Assembly (NCBI GenBank): GCA_004322525.1
Contig: SCUY01000083.1
Location: 1 to 40,736, forward strand
Length of the DNA stretch: 40,736 nucleotides
Direction: 5' to 3'
DNA from: Lysobacter sp.
GTDB lineage: Bacteria > Pseudomonadota > Gammaproteobacteria > Xanthomonadales > Xanthomonadaceae
Shown: positions 39,160-40,736 of the stretch, piece after piece
Layout of the letters: every line of letters begins with the position of its first letter
How positions within the stretch are numbered: position 1 is the first letter of the stretch
Position numbers and translations under genes: made by a program
Notes under the pieces: model-generated
Told to the model about the DNA's origin: nothing
Database searches by the model: none
What the model saw: the letters and a program-made list of their open reading frames with translations, nothing else

Positions 39160-39960
39160 ATGTTCCATTTCCGTGCCCGTACACCACGCGTCGCCGCGCC
39201 GGAGGTGCCGCGACAGGCGGTGCTGCAGGCGACGCTGCCGGACGGTCGCGTGGTCGATGTGCTGCGCGTGCACCATGCACGCTCGCGCGGCATGCGCCTG
39301 AGCGTTACCGAGCGCGGCATCCGCCTCACGGCGCCGCCGCGCACCAGCGACCGTCGCGCGCTCGCTTTCGTGCAGGAACATGCGGCGTGGCTCGCCGGCC
39401 AACTGGCGCATACCTTCGACGGGATCGATGCACTGCGCATCGGCGAGACGGCATCGCTGCCATTGCGGGGCGTCGATGTGCCGCTGGACTGGGCCGATGG
39501 GCGCTGCCTTCGCGTGCACGGCGACGATGCCGGCGTCACCATCACGCTGCCGGCGCGGGCACGCGAGTCATCGGTGCGCAAGAGCCTCGCGGATTTCTAC
39601 CTGGCCCAGGCGCGCGCCGACGTGGGGCGCTGGCTGCCCGCCTACCTGCCCGGCCTGCCGCGCGCGCCGCGCGACATCGTGATCCGGCCGCTGACCTCGC
39701 TGTGGGGTTCGCTGGCGCCTGACGACCGCATGCGGCTGGATCTCGCGCTGGTGCTCGCGCCCTCCGCAGCATTCGAATACGTACTGGTTCACGAACTCTG
39801 CCACCTGATCCAGCCCAATCACTCCAGCGCGTTCTGGGACGAGGTCGAGCATCGGTTTCCGGGCTGGGAAACGCAGCGCCACCTGCTGCGCTCGCATGGG
39901 CGGCCGATCAAGGCGCGCCTTCGCGCACTGTGCGATGTGCGCAAGGCGGCGTCGGCCTGA
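39160..39960 (+). CDS. YgjP-type (SprT-like/M48) zinc metallopeptidase
   Basis: A 266-residue soluble protein of the YgjP/DUF45 family. The zinc motif is HELCH (211-215) with a third His at 221 in QPNHS, followed by FWDEVEHRFPGW, which is diagnostic. The N-terminal half is a beta-rich domain (about 20-130). Family members are proposed metal-dependent peptidases; the substrate is unknown. The stop codon abuts the stop of the convergent hydrolase gene exactly (TGATCA). Confidence 0.9.
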   Translation: MFHFRARTPRVAAPEVPRQAVLQATLPDGRVVDVLRVHHARSRGMRLSVTERGIRLTAPPRTSDRRALAFVQEHAAWLAGQLAHTFDGIDALRIGETASLPLRGVDVPLDWADGRCLRVHGDDAGVTITLPARARESSVRKSLADFYLAQARADVGRWLPAYLPGLPRAPRDIVIRPLTSLWGSLAPDDRMRLDLALVLAPSAAFEYVLVHELCHLIQPNHSSAFWDEVEHRFPGWETQRHLLRSHGRPIKARLRALCDVRKAASA

Positions 39961-40736
39961 TCACGGTGCCACGGCATCATCCACGACGAGGAAATCCGCC
40001 AGTACCGCGGCGACCGCGGCCGGCTGCTCCATGTGCAGGTGATGCCCGCCTTCGATGCCGGTGACGCGCACGTCGCGCAGGCAGGCAACGCGCGCGTCGC
40101 GGACCTCCGCCGGGAAGAACCGGAACGCGGGCTCGGCATGCACGACATACACCGCGCACTCGATCGCGGCGATGACGTCGTGCATCTGTGCTTCGGTCAT
40201 GCGCATGGCGGTGACGCGGGTGAGCCGCGGGTCGCTGCGCCAGGCGAGGCCGTCGCCGTCGGGCGCGGGTGCGAGGCCGCGCTCGACGATCAGGCGCGCC
40301 GATGCCTCGTCGAGCCCTCCAGCCTGCAGCCGTGCGCGCACGGCGGTGGCGATATCCGGGAAACGCCGCCTGCGCGAGCCTGCGGCTTCCCCTTGGGAAG
40401 CGAAAGCTTCGCGCAGGCGGCGCGCGGTGCCACCGGCCTCCTCGACCAGACCACCCAGGCCTTCGATCAGCGCGAGCCGCACGATCCGTTCCGGCGCTGC
40501 GGCCGCGATCAGCGTCGCGACGGCCGCGCCCATCGAATGCCCGAGCAATGTGAAGCGCGCCCAGCCGAGCGCATCGGCCGCGGCGAGCGCGGCACGCGCG
40601 GCGGCGATAAGCGTGTAATCCGCAGCGGGCGGCAGATGCGCGCTCGCGCCGTGTCCCGGCAGGTCGGGCGCCACCAGCTCCACACCGGACAGATACGGCG
40701 CGATCGGAACGAAGCTGGCCGCATTGTCGAGCCAGC
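39961..40736 (-). CDS. Alpha/beta hydrolase (partial, 5' end beyond the window)
   Basis: The visible part begins in frame with WLDNAASFVPIAPYLSG, the start of an alpha/beta hydrolase core, so the gene extends past the right edge; the GTG at 40683 is internal. The nucleophile elbow GHSMGAA and the catalytic His region GGHHLHMEQP are clear, as is the DLPGHGAS oxyanion/cap region. The acid residue position near VYVVHAEPAF appears to be Glu instead of Asp, or the acid comes from elsewhere. It resembles serine-hydrolase-like (SERHL) esterases; the substrate cannot be told. Confidence 0.88.
   Translation of the reverse strand, partial: WLDNAASFVPIAPYLSGVELVAPDLPGHGASAHLPPAADYTLIAAARAALAAADALGWARFTLLGHSMGAAVATLIAAAAPERIVRLALIEGLGGLVEEAGGTARRLREAFASQGEAAGSRRRRFPDIATAVRARLQAGGLDEASARLIVERGLAPAPDGDGLAWRSDPRLTRVTAMRMTEAQMHDVIAAIECAVYVVHAEPAFRFFPAEVRDARVACLRDVRVTGIEGGHHLHMEQPAAVAAVLADFLVVDDAVAP

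Overview
The window is high-GC bacterial chromosome. Gene content and order point to a gammaproteobacterium of the Xanthomonadaceae/Lysobacteraceae (Lysobacter, Luteimonas, Xanthomonas and relatives). The signs are the end of a xanthomonadin/aryl-polyene pigment cluster, a GAF-less periplasmic GGDEF protein, a subtilase autotransporter, a polA region that carries an sX13-like small RNA, and family-typical versions of plsB, rdgC, ttcA and tdk. Most of it is core chromosome. I see no transposase, integrase, phage gene, tRNA, rRNA or CRISPR array.

Layout. 1-3761 (minus): four tightly packed genes of an aryl-polyene (xanthomonadin-type) cluster that continues past the left edge. They are a ketosynthase, its Cys-less chain-length-factor-like partner, a family 2 glycosyltransferase and a flavin-dependent halogenase-like protein. 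3875-8809: a YdcF-type membrane protein, then two secreted peptidase-type proteins (DUF885 and S9/DPP-IV). 8958-14583: uvrD, a DUF2782 lipoprotein divergent from polA, polA itself, and a structured small RNA with C-rich loops. 14702-16504: a membrane diguanylate cyclase. 16561-20258 (minus): acs, a GNAT acetyltransferase, a borosin-type peptide N-methyltransferase and a small candidate precursor peptide, all closely spaced. 20426-21998: an EF-hand protein and an acyl-CoA desaturase. 22217-29366: mutM, an ECF sigma factor with a TPR protein kinase, tdk and rep. 29584-36746: a subtilisin-like autotransporter with a readable promoter and a CRP/Clp-like site, a lipoprotein and plsB. 36886-40736: a DUF465 protein, ttcA, rdgC, a YgjP-type metallopeptidase and the end of an alpha/beta hydrolase gene.

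The most interesting system is at 16561-18249. The methyltransferase keeps the residues that borosin alpha-N-methyltransferases (OphMA, SonM) use. The 89-residue protein encoded 26 bases downstream has a short helical leader ending in a TGD motif, then a hydrophobic stretch and an acidic Pro-rich tail. This is the organisation of a split borosin RiPP, in which methyltransferase and precursor are separate proteins. The adjoining GNAT gene could be a tailoring enzyme or could belong with acs.

Other points worth attention are the sX13-like RNA downstream of polA, the halogenase signature in the pigment cluster, a pentanucleotide tandem repeat between acs and the EF-hand gene, and the Clp-like operator upstream of the autotransporter. 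Start codons were chosen by family length, N-terminal motifs and ribosome binding sites. Many long open frames lie antisense to real genes because of the high GC content and were left out.
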